NCBI GenBank assembly: GCA_050736615.1
Contig: JBOHWL010000089.1
Location: 1 to 32,749 of the forward strand
Direction: 5' to 3'
From: JBOHWJ01 sp050736615
GTDB taxonomy: Bacteria; Desulfobacterota; Binatia; Binatales; Binataceae
DNA: 32,749 nt
In this document: in pieces, positions 1 to 8,045 of the stretch
How positions within the stretch are numbered: position 1 is the first letter of the stretch
How the letters are laid out: the number at the start of each line of letters is the position of its first letter
Translations under genes and position numbers: made by a program
The notes under the pieces: model-generated
The model's database searches: none
Seen by the model: only the letters and a program-made list of their open reading frames with translations
What the model was told of the DNA's origin: nothing

Positions 1-270
1 GTCGAACAGCGGGTCATCGACCTGCTATTCGACGGCCGCGCCTTTGTCACGTTTAGCGCCGTGCGCGTCGCCGGTGGCGGCGCGCACGGCACCGGATGCG
101 CGTTTTCGGCCGCGATCGCCGCTTGCCTTGCGCGCGGTGAAGGTCTCGAAGCGGCGGTCCGCCACGCCAAGGCCTTCGTGACCCGCGCGCTTCAACATTC
201 CTATGTGCTGGGAGCCGGCTGTCCGCTGCTCGATCACCTGGCCGGCTTGTCGCGCGCGCCACGCCGCTAA
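1..270 (+). CDS. thiD: Hydroxymethylpyrimidine / phosphomethylpyrimidine kinase (ThiD), C-terminal part
   Basis: The reading frame is open from base 1 and ends with TAA at 268-270, so only the last 89 residues are present. They carry the ribokinase-fold signature GGGAHGTGCAFSAAIAA, whose GTGC segment forms the anion hole and catalytic region in ThiD-type kinases. It is followed by the helix (VRHAKAFVTRAL) typical of the ThiD C-terminus. ThiD phosphorylates hydroxymethylpyrimidine and its monophosphate in cytosolic thiamine biosynthesis. The gene converges on the minus-strand gene at 289 with only 18 bases between the stop codons. A pyridoxal kinase of the same fold cannot be fully excluded without the N-terminus. 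Confidence 0.8.
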   Translation, partial: VEQRVIDLLFDGRAFVTFSAVRVAGGGAHGTGCAFSAAIAACLARGEGLEAAVRHAKAFVTRALQHSYVLGAGCPLLDHLAGLSRAPRR

Positions 271-288
271 ACGGAGGTGGTGCGGTGG

Positions 289-738
289 TTATCCGGGAAG
301 GAATTCTTGCAAGGCTGCGGCGAAATTGTGGCTGGGCTGACCAGCTCCAAGCTTGATCAGGGCATAACGCTCGTCAGCATCGAGCCGCCGCCATTCCGAC
401 AATCTTAGCGTGACGCCCAGTGCCTTCGCATTTTCGACCAGCATTGCCGGTGGTTCGACGGGCGGTTCGGCGGCGCGTCGCATCTCTTCGGGCAGGCTTT
501 TGGGGGTTCCCGCGCCGTGACCGGTTACCGCTTCTGTGATAAACAGCCGCAACGTCTCCCGTTCTTCAGATGAATCGATCGGCAGATGGCAGATAGCCAG
601 CCGTTCGCCGCGTCCGAGCGCTTGCCATTGCTCGAGGCTGATCTTGACGCCGGTCTGGTCGAGCTTGCGCCGCACCGCCATTGGCACGCAACTGAGCGAA
701 CGATGGATTTCGTCCTCGAATTTGAACTGGCGCATCAT
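289..738 (-). CDS. Nitrate reductase associated protein family (Nitr_red_assoc)
   Basis: This 149-residue soluble protein starts FKFEDEIHRSLSCVPMAVRRKLD and has the pattern of the nitrate-reductase-associated family. That pattern is an N-terminal F-x-F-E segment, a CIPM-like motif (here SCVPMAVR), then K-L-D and a repeat of the W-x-x-L helical unit (EQWQALGRGER near residue 40, SEWRRLDADER near residue 115). The length matches the roughly 150 residues usual in the family. The biochemical role is not established; family members are often encoded near nitrate assimilation genes in cyanobacteria. Here no nitrate reductase is visible, and the gene is divergent from a molybdenum formate dehydrogenase. 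ATG at 738 or the adjacent ATG at 735 are both possible starts. Confidence 0.75.
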   Translation of the reverse strand: MMRQFKFEDEIHRSLSCVPMAVRRKLDQTGVKISLEQWQALGRGERLAICHLPIDSSEERETLRLFITEAVTGHGAGTPKSLPEEMRRAAEPPVEPPAMLVENAKALGVTLRLSEWRRLDADERYALIKLGAGQPSHNFAAALQEFLPG

Positions 739-947
739 GCCGGCGACTCCCCAGCGCCCTTTATTATTGTAATGATCCCGCCCTCGGGCGGCTAAGCGCC
801 TTATTATCCCACTACATCGCGCCGCGCGCGAGGTCTTGACGGTTTGGGCGTAAAGGATGACGCTTCAAAAGACATGCCGCTCATGGACTTGGAGCATTCC
901 AATGAATACAGCCTGAGCCGTTGGCGGGGTAAGCATAGAGGTAATCA
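739..947. promoter_or_regulatory. Divergent intergenic region between Nitr_red_assoc gene and fdsG
   Basis: This 209-base gap separates two divergently transcribed genes, so promoters for both should lie here. A short perfect palindrome CCGCCCTCGGGCGG at about 779-792 could be an operator or a hairpin. TTGACG at about 836-841 resembles a plus-strand -35 box, but I see no convincing -10 box at the right spacing. The AGAGGT just before base 948 is a good ribosome binding site for fdsG. Confidence 0.35.
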
Positions 948-1430
948 ATGGACGGCCATCAGGAGTGGGATAAGGACGCGGTCATCGCGATAGCCGAATC
1001 CCTCAAGCATCAGCCCGGCGCATTGCTGCCGATCCTGCGCCGGGTCCAGGACCGGATCGGATGGATACCCCCGGACAGTATTCCGTTGATTGCAAATACG
1101 CTCAATCTATCGCGTGCGGAAGTGTACGGCGTGGTGAGTTTCTACCATGATTTCCGTCATCGCGCACCCGGCCGCACTGTTATCCGGGTATGTCGCGCGG
1201 AATCATGCCAGGCGATGGGCGCGGACGCTCTGGCCGGCCATATCAAGAAAAGGCTCGGGATCGATTTCGGCGCGACCACCGCTGACGGCGGCTTCACCCT
1301 GGAAGCGGTTTATTGCCTCGGCAATTGCGCATGCTCGCCCGCGATCATGATCAACGACGAACTGCATGGCCGCGTCACGCCGGAGCGCTTCGAGCAACAG
1401 ATGGCGACGTTCGACGAGGCCGGCAAGTGA
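948..1430 (+). CDS. fdsG: NAD-dependent formate dehydrogenase gamma subunit (NuoE-like)
   Basis: This 160-residue subunit carries a thioredoxin-fold [2Fe-2S] cluster and relays electrons between the catalytic and NAD-reducing subunits of soluble formate dehydrogenase. Its NuoE/HoxE-like domain has the four expected cluster cysteines, C82 and C87 (CRAESC) and C123 and C127 (CLGNC). The N-terminal helical region has the usual LLPILRRVQDRIGWIP segment. The order gamma-beta-alpha with fdsB and fdsA directly downstream separates it from complex I nuoE. An AGAGGT ribosome binding site lies five bases before the ATG. The stop codon overlaps the GTG start of fdsB, implying translational coupling. Confidence 0.93.
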   Translation: MDGHQEWDKDAVIAIAESLKHQPGALLPILRRVQDRIGWIPPDSIPLIANTLNLSRAEVYGVVSFYHDFRHRAPGRTVIRVCRAESCQAMGADALAGHIKKRLGIDFGATTADGGFTLEAVYCLGNCACSPAIMINDELHGRVTPERFEQQMATFDEAGK

Positions 1431-2977
1431 GCGCAACGGTATACGTGCCGCGTGATTCTTCCGCGCTTTCGTTAGGCGCCGGGACGGTCGCCGCGACCGT
1501 TACCGCGGAAGCTAAGCGCCGCGGCCTTGACCTTCACCTGATTCGCAACGGTTCGCGCGGGCTTTATTGGCTGGAGCCGATGGTCGAAGTTGATACCGCC
1601 GGCGGGCGCGTCGCCTACGGTCCGGTGGCGGCGGGCGAGGTGGCATCGCTTTTCGACGCGAATTTTCTTGACGGAGCGGCCCATCGGCTATATCTCGGCC
1701 CAGCCGAGGAAATTCCATATCTGAAGAATCAGGAGCGGCTGAGTTTCGCGCGTGTCGGCATCACCGACCCCATCTCCGTCGACGATTATGTCGCGCACGG
1801 CGGGTTTCGCGGACTCACGCGCGCGCTGGATATGCCGGGCGCGCGGATTGTCGAGGAAGTTACGAGCTCCGGCCTGCGCGGACGCGGCGGCGCCGGGTTT
1901 CCCGCCGGCATTAAGTGGAAAACCAGCTTGGAACTCGCCGCGCGGCAAAAATACGTGGTCTGCAACGCCGATGAGGGTGATTCCGGGACTTTCTCCGACC
2001 GCATGATCATGGAAGGCGACCCGCTCGTCCTTATCGAAGGTATGACTATCGCGGGCCTGACCGTCGGCGCGACGCAAGGATACATTTATCTGCGGTCTGA
2101 ATATCCCTATGCCCGGGCCACACTCGAAGAGGCGATCGCGGCGGCGACCGAGCGTGGCTATCTGGGCGAGGATATTCTCGGCAGCGGCCGGCGCTTCCAA
2201 ATCGATCTGCGCGTAGGCGCCGGAGCGTACATCTGTGGCGAGGAAACCGCGATGCTCGAAAGCCTGGAGGGTCGCCGCGGCATGGTGCGCTCCAAACCGC
2301 CGGTGCCGGCCATCGCCGGGCTATTCAATCAGCCGACTATCGTCAACAACGTCATTACGCTGGCGTCGATTCCGATCATCGTCGAGAAAGGCGGCCAGTT
2401 TTATAAAGATTATGGCATGGGCCGTTCGCGTGGCACGATCCCGATTCAACTGGCGGGCAACGTTAGGCGCCCCGGATTGATCGAAAAGGCGTTCGGCGTC
2501 ACGCTGCGCGAAATCATCTACGATTACGGCGGCGGCACCGCCAGCGGGCGGCCCATTCGCGCAGTGCAAGTCGGCGGGCCGCTGGGCGGTTATTTCCCTG
2601 AATCGATGCTCGACTTGCCGATTGACTACGAGGCGCTTGCGGCCAATGGCGGATTGCTCGGCCACGGCGGTATCGTGGTGTTCGACGACAGTGTCGATAT
2701 GGCGCGGATGGCGCGTTACGCGATGGAATTCTGCGCGCTCGAATCGTGCGGCAAATGCACGCCGTGCCGGATTGGCTCCACGCGCGGCGTGGAAGTGATC
2801 GATCGCATTGTCGACGGGCACGGAGCCGGTGACGTCGAACTGTTGCGCGAGTTGTGCGAGACGATGACGGCGGGCTCGCTATGCGCATTGGGCGGCCTGA
2901 CGCCGTTGCCGGTGATGAGTGCGCTGCGTCACTTTCCCCGCGATTTCGGCCTTACCGGCAATCCTTTTTCGGAGTGA
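1427..2977 (+). CDS. fdsB: NAD-dependent formate dehydrogenase beta subunit (NuoF-like, FMN and NADH site)
   Basis: The subunit binds FMN and NAD+ and passes formate-derived electrons to NAD+. The start chosen is GTG at 1427, which overlaps the fdsG stop (GTGA) and gives 516 residues, the usual FdsB size. A longer in-frame ORF begins at 1313 inside fdsG and is unlikely. The first 130 or so residues are the extra thioredoxin-like domain of FdsB/HoxF proteins. The glycine-rich FMN/NAD loop GRGGAG lies at residues 152-157, with the GAGAYICGEETAMLESLEG flavin motif further on. Four cysteines, C441, C444, C447 (SCGKCTPCR) and C486, ligate the N3-type [4Fe-4S] cluster. All key residues are present. 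Confidence 0.95.
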   Translation: MSATVYVPRDSSALSLGAGTVAATVTAEAKRRGLDLHLIRNGSRGLYWLEPMVEVDTAGGRVAYGPVAAGEVASLFDANFLDGAAHRLYLGPAEEIPYLKNQERLSFARVGITDPISVDDYVAHGGFRGLTRALDMPGARIVEEVTSSGLRGRGGAGFPAGIKWKTSLELAARQKYVVCNADEGDSGTFSDRMIMEGDPLVLIEGMTIAGLTVGATQGYIYLRSEYPYARATLEEAIAAATERGYLGEDILGSGRRFQIDLRVGAGAYICGEETAMLESLEGRRGMVRSKPPVPAIAGLFNQPTIVNNVITLASIPIIVEKGGQFYKDYGMGRSRGTIPIQLAGNVRRPGLIEKAFGVTLREIIYDYGGGTASGRPIRAVQVGGPLGGYFPESMLDLPIDYEALAANGGLLGHGGIVVFDDSVDMARMARYAMEFCALESCGKCTPCRIGSTRGVEVIDRIVDGHGAGDVELLRELCETMTAGSLCALGGLTPLPVMSALRHFPRDFGLTGNPFSE

Positions 2978-2981
2978 AGCT

Positions 2982-5843
2982 GTGTTAGCGATTAACGACA
3001 AAGATTTTGGCACCCCCGCGCGCATTTCGAACAGCACCGTCACGCTGGAAGTCGACGGCAAGAGCATCACCGTTCCCGCCGGGACTTCGGTGATGCGCGC
3101 GGGGGCGCTGGCCGGTGTGGCGATTCCCAAGCTGTGCGCGACCGATTCGCTTGAAGCGTTCGGCTCATGCCGCTTATGCCTGATCGAAATCGAAGGACGC
3201 AACGGTTATCCGGCTTCCTGCACCACGCCGGCCGAAGCTGGCATGAAGGTGCGCACGCACAGCGAAAAACTCGGCCGTCTGCGCGCGAACGTCATGGAAC
3301 TGTATATGTCCGACCATCCGCTCGATCCGTTCGAATGCAAGGCGGAAGGCAAATGCGAGCTTCACGAGATGGCTCGCCAGGTTGGACTCACCCAGATGCG
3401 CTACGGCGCCGGGCACAACCATCTCGCGCTGGCGCGCGACGAAAGCAACCCATATTTCACCTTCGACCCGACCCGTTGCATCCTATGCTCACGATGCGTT
3501 CGCGCATGCGACGATACGCAGGGCACCTTCGCGCTTACTATCGAAGGCCGCGGCTTCGCTTCGCTGATGTCGCCGGGGCAGCATCAGTCCTACATTGATT
3601 CGGAATGTGTTTCGTGCGGCGCCTGCGTGCAGGCCTGTCCGACCGACGCGCTGATGGAAAAAACTTTCCTCGAACGTGGCCGGGCCGACCGCGCCATTGT
3701 GACCACCTGCGGCTATTGCGGCGTGGGATGCTCCTTTAAGGCTGAAATGCGCGGCGGTCGGATTGTGCGGATGGTGCCGAATAAGGACGGCGATCCCAAT
3801 CACGGCCATTCGTGCGTCAAGGGCCGCTTCGCCTGGGGTTACGCGGTTCATCCGGATCGCGTGCTCAAGCCGATGGTCCGCGCGCGAATCTCCGACCCGT
3901 GGCGGGAGGTGACGTGGGCCGAGGCGCTCAATTACTCGGCGGCGGAATTGAAACGCGTGCAACGAAAATATGGACGCGGCGCGCTCGGCGGTATCACGTC
4001 GTCGCGATGCACGAACGAGGAAGCCTATCTGGTGCAGAAGCTGGTGCGCGCGGTGTTCGGCAATAACAATGTCGATACTTGCGCCCGGGTCTGCCATTCG
4101 CCGACTGGCTATGGACTCAAGACCGCCTTCGGCACGCCGGCCGGCACCCAGGACTTTGATTCGATCAACCAGGCCGATGTAATCGTCGTGATCGGCGCCA
4201 ATCCCACCGAAGGGCATCCGGTCTTCGCCTCGATTATGAAGCGCCGCTTGCGCCAGGGCGCCCGTCTGATTGTGATTGATCCGCGCGCGATAGAACTCGT
4301 GCGCCTGCCGCATGTCGAAGCGGATTACCATTTGCAGCTCCAACCCGGCACCAATGTCGCCATTTTTAACGCGATGGCGCATGTGATCGTGACCGAGGTG
4401 CTGGTGAAGGAGGATTTCATCGCGAACCGGTGCGAACCGGTAGAATATGCGCGCTGGAAGGAGTTCATCGCCGAGGAGCGCAACTCACCCGAAGCGGTCG
4501 AGCGCGCCACTGGCGTGCCGGCCGGCCAGATCCGCGGTGCGGCGCGGCTCTACGCGGCCGGACCGAATTCCGCGATCTATTATGGTTTGGGCGTGACCGA
4601 GCATAGCCAGGGCAGCACCGCCGTGCTCGCGATGGCAAATCTGGCGATGGTGACCGGCAACGTCGGCCGGCCGGGAGTCGGAGTCAATCCGTTGCGCGGG
4701 CAGAACAACGTGCAGGGTTCCAACGACGTCGGCTCTTTCCCGCACGAGTTGACCGGCTATCGTCATATTTCGGATAACGCGATGCGGGCGACGTTCGAAC
4801 GCGACTGGGGTGTCACCCTGGACGCCGAACCCGGACTGCGCATCCCGAACATGTTCGATGCCGCGCTCGACGGCAGCTTCAAAGGCATCTACATCGAAGG
4901 CGAGGACATCGCGCAGTCCGATCCCAATTCGCAACACGTCGCGGACGCTTTGAAGGCGATGGAGATCGTTATCGTTCAGGACATCTTCATGAACGAGACG
5001 GCGAAGTACGCGCACGTATTTCTGCCGGGCTCCTCGTTTCTAGAAAAAAACGGCACCTTCATCAACGCCGAACGGCGCATCTCGATGGTGCGCAAAGTGA
5101 TGGAGCCGCTGGCCGGGATGGAGGACTGGCAGGTGACCTGCGCGCTGGCCAACGCCCTCGGCTATGCGATGGACTACGCGCATCCGCGCGAAATTATGGA
5201 CGAAATCGCACGCCTGACGCCGTTCTTCTCCGGTGTCAGTTACGAAAAGATCGAGCGTCTGGGCAGCGTGCAATGGCCGTGCAATGAGGCGGCACCCGAG
5301 GGCACGCCGGTGATGCACGTGGGCGAGTTCGTGCGGGGCAAAGGCAAATTCCTGCTGACCGAATATATCCCCAGCGACGAGCGCACCGGCCGGCGTTATC
5401 CCTTGCTGCTCACCACCGGCCGCATCCTCACGCAATATAATGTCGGCACGCAGACGCGGCGCACGCGCAATGTCATCTGGCATGCGGAAGATCGGCTCGA
5501 AATCCATCCGCATGACGCCGAGCAGCGCGGCGTTCGCGAGGGCGATTGGGTTGAACTGAAAAGCCGCGCCGGTGCCACGGCGCTGCGCGCCACGATCACC
5601 GACCGCGTCGCTCCCGGCGTGGTTTACACCACATTCCATCATCCGGAGACCGGTGCGAACGTGGTGACGACCGAAAACTCCGATTGGGCGACGAATTGCC
5701 CCGAGTACAAGGTCACGGCGGTGGAAGTGAAACCGACCAGCCGCCGCCCCGAGCGCATCCCGCCCGAGCGGATCATTCAGGCCGCCACACAGCCTGGCGC
5801 CAGTCACGCCTTTGATGCGCGTGGGGCCGAGCGGCTTCGGTAA
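2982..5843 (+). CDS. fdsA: NAD-dependent formate dehydrogenase alpha subunit (molybdopterin catalytic subunit)
   Basis: This is the catalytic subunit that oxidises formate to CO2 at a bis-MGD molybdenum or tungsten centre. GTG at 2982 with GGAG seven bases upstream gives 953 residues, near the usual 950-960. Visible in order are a [2Fe-2S] site (C52, C63, C66, C80), a His-Cys cluster region (H112, C119, C125) and two ferredoxin-type [4Fe-4S] sites (C166/169/172/176 and C209/212/215/219). The catalytic-domain [4Fe-4S] site follows (C243, C246, C250, C278). The metal ligand is Cys371 in ARVCHSP, encoded by TGC, so this is not a selenoprotein. Position 116, where NuoG and FdsA relatives carry the first cysteine of the His-Cys cluster, is proline. 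The stop codon lies inside an antisense cyclase remnant, so the last few residues may be acquired. Confidence 0.95.
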   Translation: MLAINDKDFGTPARISNSTVTLEVDGKSITVPAGTSVMRAGALAGVAIPKLCATDSLEAFGSCRLCLIEIEGRNGYPASCTTPAEAGMKVRTHSEKLGRLRANVMELYMSDHPLDPFECKAEGKCELHEMARQVGLTQMRYGAGHNHLALARDESNPYFTFDPTRCILCSRCVRACDDTQGTFALTIEGRGFASLMSPGQHQSYIDSECVSCGACVQACPTDALMEKTFLERGRADRAIVTTCGYCGVGCSFKAEMRGGRIVRMVPNKDGDPNHGHSCVKGRFAWGYAVHPDRVLKPMVRARISDPWREVTWAEALNYSAAELKRVQRKYGRGALGGITSSRCTNEEAYLVQKLVRAVFGNNNVDTCARVCHSPTGYGLKTAFGTPAGTQDFDSINQADVIVVIGANPTEGHPVFASIMKRRLRQGARLIVIDPRAIELVRLPHVEADYHLQLQPGTNVAIFNAMAHVIVTEVLVKEDFIANRCEPVEYARWKEFIAEERNSPEAVERATGVPAGQIRGAARLYAAGPNSAIYYGLGVTEHSQGSTAVLAMANLAMVTGNVGRPGVGVNPLRGQNNVQGSNDVGSFPHELTGYRHISDNAMRATFERDWGVTLDAEPGLRIPNMFDAALDGSFKGIYIEGEDIAQSDPNSQHVADALKAMEIVIVQDIFMNETAKYAHVFLPGSSFLEKNGTFINAERRISMVRKVMEPLAGMEDWQVTCALANALGYAMDYAHPREIMDEIARLTPFFSGVSYEKIERLGSVQWPCNEAAPEGTPVMHVGEFVRGKGKFLLTEYIPSDERTGRRYPLLLTTGRILTQYNVGTQTRRTRNVIWHAEDRLEIHPHDAEQRGVREGDWVELKSRAGATALRATITDRVAPGVVYTTFHHPETGANVVTTENSDWATNCPEYKVTAVEVKPTSRRPERIPPERIIQAATQPGASHAFDARGAERLR

Positions 5844-5991
5844 CTGCAATAGATCCGGTCGGCGCGAGCGTCTGCATGCGCGAGGCGAGGCTGGTCGAAT
5901 GGCCAATCGGGGTGTACTCGGTATGCGCGTCGCCGGTATTGATCGAGCGCACCACTGTCTCGTCGGTGTTGACGCCGACGCGCGCCTCGAA
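5833..5991 (-). pseudogene. Adenylate/guanylate cyclase catalytic-domain fragment, inverted
   Basis: On the minus strand an open stretch reads FEARVGVNTDETVVRSINTG and continues through HTEYTPIGHSTSLASRMQ to SIAVTEA. This is the second half of a class III nucleotide cyclase catalytic domain as found in large cyclase-ATPase-TPR proteins. There is no start codon, ATPase or TPR continuation; sequence past TEA runs into the end of fdsA. The piece points opposite to the other cyclase remnants at 6005-6410 and 7337-7791. It supplies roughly the segment that should follow where the 7337-7791 fragment breaks off. An inversion or rearrangement is inferred. Confidence 0.75.
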
Positions 5992-6004
5992 TGATGCCGC
6001 CGCG

Positions 6005-6410
6005 CGATTCCACGAAGCAGCGGAGACCGTTCAGCAGATGCTCGAAGTGGCCGAGCGCTCGAAAACTCCGTCAAACCTTGCCGATGCTCACGATCTAAAG
6101 CAGAAACCCTGTTTCATACCGGCCACTACGCGGAGGCTTGTGCTGAAGGTAATCGCGCGATGTCACTCAAACCCGAGGGCGTAGTGCGGATAAACGTATG
6201 CGCCGTGCGCTCGGATTTGCGATCGAACTGGGCGCGAAGTGGCAACAGCTAAGCGCGACGCCGGGTCTCGCGCGGCTGCTCCGCGAGACCAATCGGCGCG
6301 ACGAAGCGCGCGCGACGCTATCCGACATCTATGACTGGTTCACCGAGGGCTTCGATACCACAGACCTAAAGGACGCCAAGGCGCTGCTCGATGAACTGGG
6401 CGCCCCCTAG
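6005..6410 (+). pseudogene. C-terminal TPR remnant of an adenylate cyclase / ATPase protein
   Basis: Three pieces in different frames match the C-terminal tetratricopeptide region of cyclase-ATPase-TPR regulators. The first is QQMLEVAERSKTPSNLADAH (about 6035-6095). The second is KAETLFHTGHYAEACAEGNR, read in another frame after a frameshift near 6098. The third is the end, RDEARATLSDIYDWFTEGFD and KDAKALLDELGAP, closing with TAG at 6408-6410. The repeats that normally lie between the second and third pieces are missing. The stop is 36 bases before the DUF2652 pseudogene, consistent with an ancestral operon. Confidence 0.75.
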
Positions 6411-6446
6411 TTTCGATCAGCATGAAAGTAACAGAGGAGTCGCCGC

Positions 6447-7317
6447 ATGGAGCCGCATGAGCAACAAGTCGTTCTGATCTCGCTGATATCAGCGGATACT
6501 CCAAGTTCATGGTCGAAAACCAACTCGCCGCGGCGCATGGGCAACTGTGCATCACGTTCCTGATCGAGAGCCTGCTGCGCGAAACTGACATACCGCTCAA
6601 ACTTCAGGCGATTGAAGGGGACGCCCTGTTTCTTTACGCGACGAATCCCGGAGATGAACGTAGCTGGAAAGCGACCCTGGTGGAGATAAGGAAGAAGCTG
6701 ACCCGCTTCTTTGCGGTCTTCCTTGAAGCGATGGTCACCGCTACTGAGGCAACTCCATGCAAGTGCGCTATCTGAGGGAATAAGGACCTTCAGTTGAAGG
6801 TCATCGTTCATAGCGGCCGCGCGGTATTCAATACCATCGGCGGTTTTCCTCAGGTCTCGGGCACCGATGTGATACTCGCCCATCGGCTGCTCAAGAATTC
6901 GGTGCCGAGCCGCGAATACCTGCTTATGACCGAAGCCGCCTACCGCGATCTCGGATTTGAGATCAGCGGAGAGTTCGTGAAAGGCGAAGAGGTTTGCGAA
7001 GGGCTCGGGCGGGTAACCACCCACGTGCAACTGATGGGAGACGCGGCGGAGCGTGAGCACGACAAACTGTATTCGTTGCCCCGAGATGCCATGAAGTCTC
7101 GGGTGCGGCAGTACATGCGCTGGCCGTTGCACCGGGCCCACTCTTCCGCGCCCTGTTGGAGCAATTCCGGCATCCCGTGACACCAATCGGATGGGGCAAA
7201 CGCGCGGCTTTTGTCGCTTCGCAAATTCTCCTGATGCCGTTCCTGTTTCTTTATTTTTCGTTTGCGATTCCTCGCCGCATGCTGTCGCGACAAGGATCCG
7301 GGTCTGGAAACACCTGA
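6447..7317 (+). pseudogene. DUF2652 family protein, broken by two frameshifts and an in-frame stop
   Basis: An ATG at 6447 preceded by GAGGAG starts MEPHEQQVVLISL. A one-base loss near 6481-6486 then breaks the frame before DISGYSKFMVENQLAAAHGQ, which is typical of DUF2652 proteins (cyclase-like fold, unknown role). The second lesion is an in-frame TGA at 6773-6775 in CKCAI-stop-GNKDLQLK. The body continues in the same frame (KVIVHSGRAVFNTIGGFPQV, TDVILAHRLLKNSVPSREYL) until a second frameshift near 7125-7150. It ends in a third frame with a hydrophobic segment (FVASQILLMPFLFLYFSF) and TGA at 7315-7317. DUF2652 genes tend to lie next to adenylate cyclase genes, as here. Confidence 0.8.
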
Positions 7318-7336
7318 CCTTACGTCGCGGGAGAAT

Positions 7337-7791
7337 ATGCGCTGAGCAAAATGCGGAAGCGACAATCGCGAGGGACGCAAATTCTGCGGCAAGTGTGCGG
7401 CGCCGCTCGCGCGCATATGCCCCACATGCGGCGCATCCAACGAAGCTTCTGCGGCGGATGCGGCGGCGTTGGGCGTAGCGGCCACGGCGACATCGAGAAC
7501 ATCGCACGGCGCGCAGATCCAAGTCGCAGAAGCAGCCACCGGAAATATCGAGGGCGAGCGTAAGATCGCCACGGCCCTGTTCGCAGACAGCAAGGGCTCG
7601 ATGGACCTGATGGAGGACATCGATCCCGAAGAAGCGCGCACCATCGTCGATCCGGCGTTGAAGCTGATGATGGGCGCGATGCATCGCTACGATGGTTACA
7701 TCGTGCAATCCACCGGCGACGGCATCTTCGCGCTGTTCGGCGGCCGGTTGCGCGTACCAGGAGGAGATGCGCCGCTATTAAGTATAGCCGG
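7337..7791 (+). pseudogene. N-terminal fragment of a zinc-ribbon adenylate/guanylate cyclase
   Basis: ATG at 7337 is followed by an in-frame TGA as codon 3 (7343-7345). The frame continues with a zinc ribbon (AKCGSDN, KFCGKC, ICPTCGASN) and the first half of a class III cyclase domain: GERKIATALFADSKGSMDLM, EDIDPEEARTIVDPALKLMM, QSTGDGIFALFG. The metal-binding Asp of FAD and the GDG turn are visible. After FGG the frame is lost; EEMRRY reappears in another frame and is followed at once by TAA at about 7789-7791. The second zinc-ribbon knuckle (FCGGCG) is also out of frame. The rest of the catalytic domain, the ATPase and TPR regions are absent here. Confidence 0.8.
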
Positions 7792-7806
7792 CGGGTCGCG
7801 ATGCGC

Positions 7807-7838
7807 CGCACCGGATCAGCCTCAGCCGATCCGGTGCG
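7807..7838 (-). terminator. Perfect 11-bp hairpin downstream of the small cysteine-rich gene
   Basis: CGCACCGGATC (7807-7817) and GATCCGGTGCG (7828-7838) are perfect inverted repeats around a 10-base loop. In the minus-strand direction the hairpin begins 12 bases after the stop codon of the 7851-8021 gene. No T-run follows, so it may stabilise the mRNA end or give only weak termination. Confidence 0.5.
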
Positions 7839-7850
7839 TGACCCAGGGCT

Positions 7851-8021
7851 TCAGACCTGTTTCAGTTCACCGCGCTGCACACGGCTAACAAGATCGTTCC
7901 ATTGCTCGTGGGTGAGCGTCACCATGTTCGCATCCTCGCCGATCCGCACGGCATTGCTGTCGATCTCGACGCTGGGGCATTTCCCGCATTCCGGGCACAG
8001 CGTAACTTTCGTTCTTTCCAT
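7851..8021 (-). CDS. Small cysteine-rich (zinc-ribbon-like) protein, probable MerR target
   Basis: I do not recognise a named family. The protein begins MERTKVTLCPECGKCPSVEI and continues with THEQWNDLVSRVQRGELKQV to TGA at 7853-7851. The CPECGKC cluster offers three closely spaced cysteines suited to binding a soft metal or zinc. An ATG at 8027 is also in frame (58 residues). The GGAGGT Shine-Dalgarno sequence lies eight bases before the ATG at 8021 but only two before 8027, so the 56-residue form is preferred. It is divergent from a MerR regulator, and its promoter contains a MerR-type operator with a 19-bp spacer. A role in metal binding or sensing is inferred from this context. Confidence 0.75.
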   Translation of the reverse strand: MERTKVTLCPECGKCPSVEIDSNAVRIGEDANMVTLTHEQWNDLVSRVQRGELKQV

Positions 8022-8045
8022 TGACATTACCTCCGTGTGAACCCG

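Noticed and set aside
1313..1426. N-terminal extension of FdsB from an ATG at 1313
   Set aside because: The extension would lie entirely within fdsG in another frame and has no family similarity; GTG at 1427 gives the standard length and coupled overlap.
2919..2981. ATG at 2919 as the fdsA start
   Set aside because: It lies inside fdsB and lacks a ribosome binding site; GTG at 2982 has GGAG seven bases upstream.
4092..4094. Possible selenocysteine in FdsA
   Set aside because: The metal-ligand codon is TGC (Cys371), not TGA, so FdsA here is the cysteine form.
3489..4382. Long minus-strand ORF (297 codons) opposite fdsA
   Set aside because: It is a shadow of the GC-rich fdsA frame, with Arg/Ala/His-rich composition and no domain signature; the same holds for 5040-6074 and similar ORFs.
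6407..7708. 433-codon minus-strand ORF across the DUF2652 pseudogene
   Set aside because: The opposite strand carries clear DUF2652 and cyclase homology; the minus ORF has low-complexity composition and no recognised motif.
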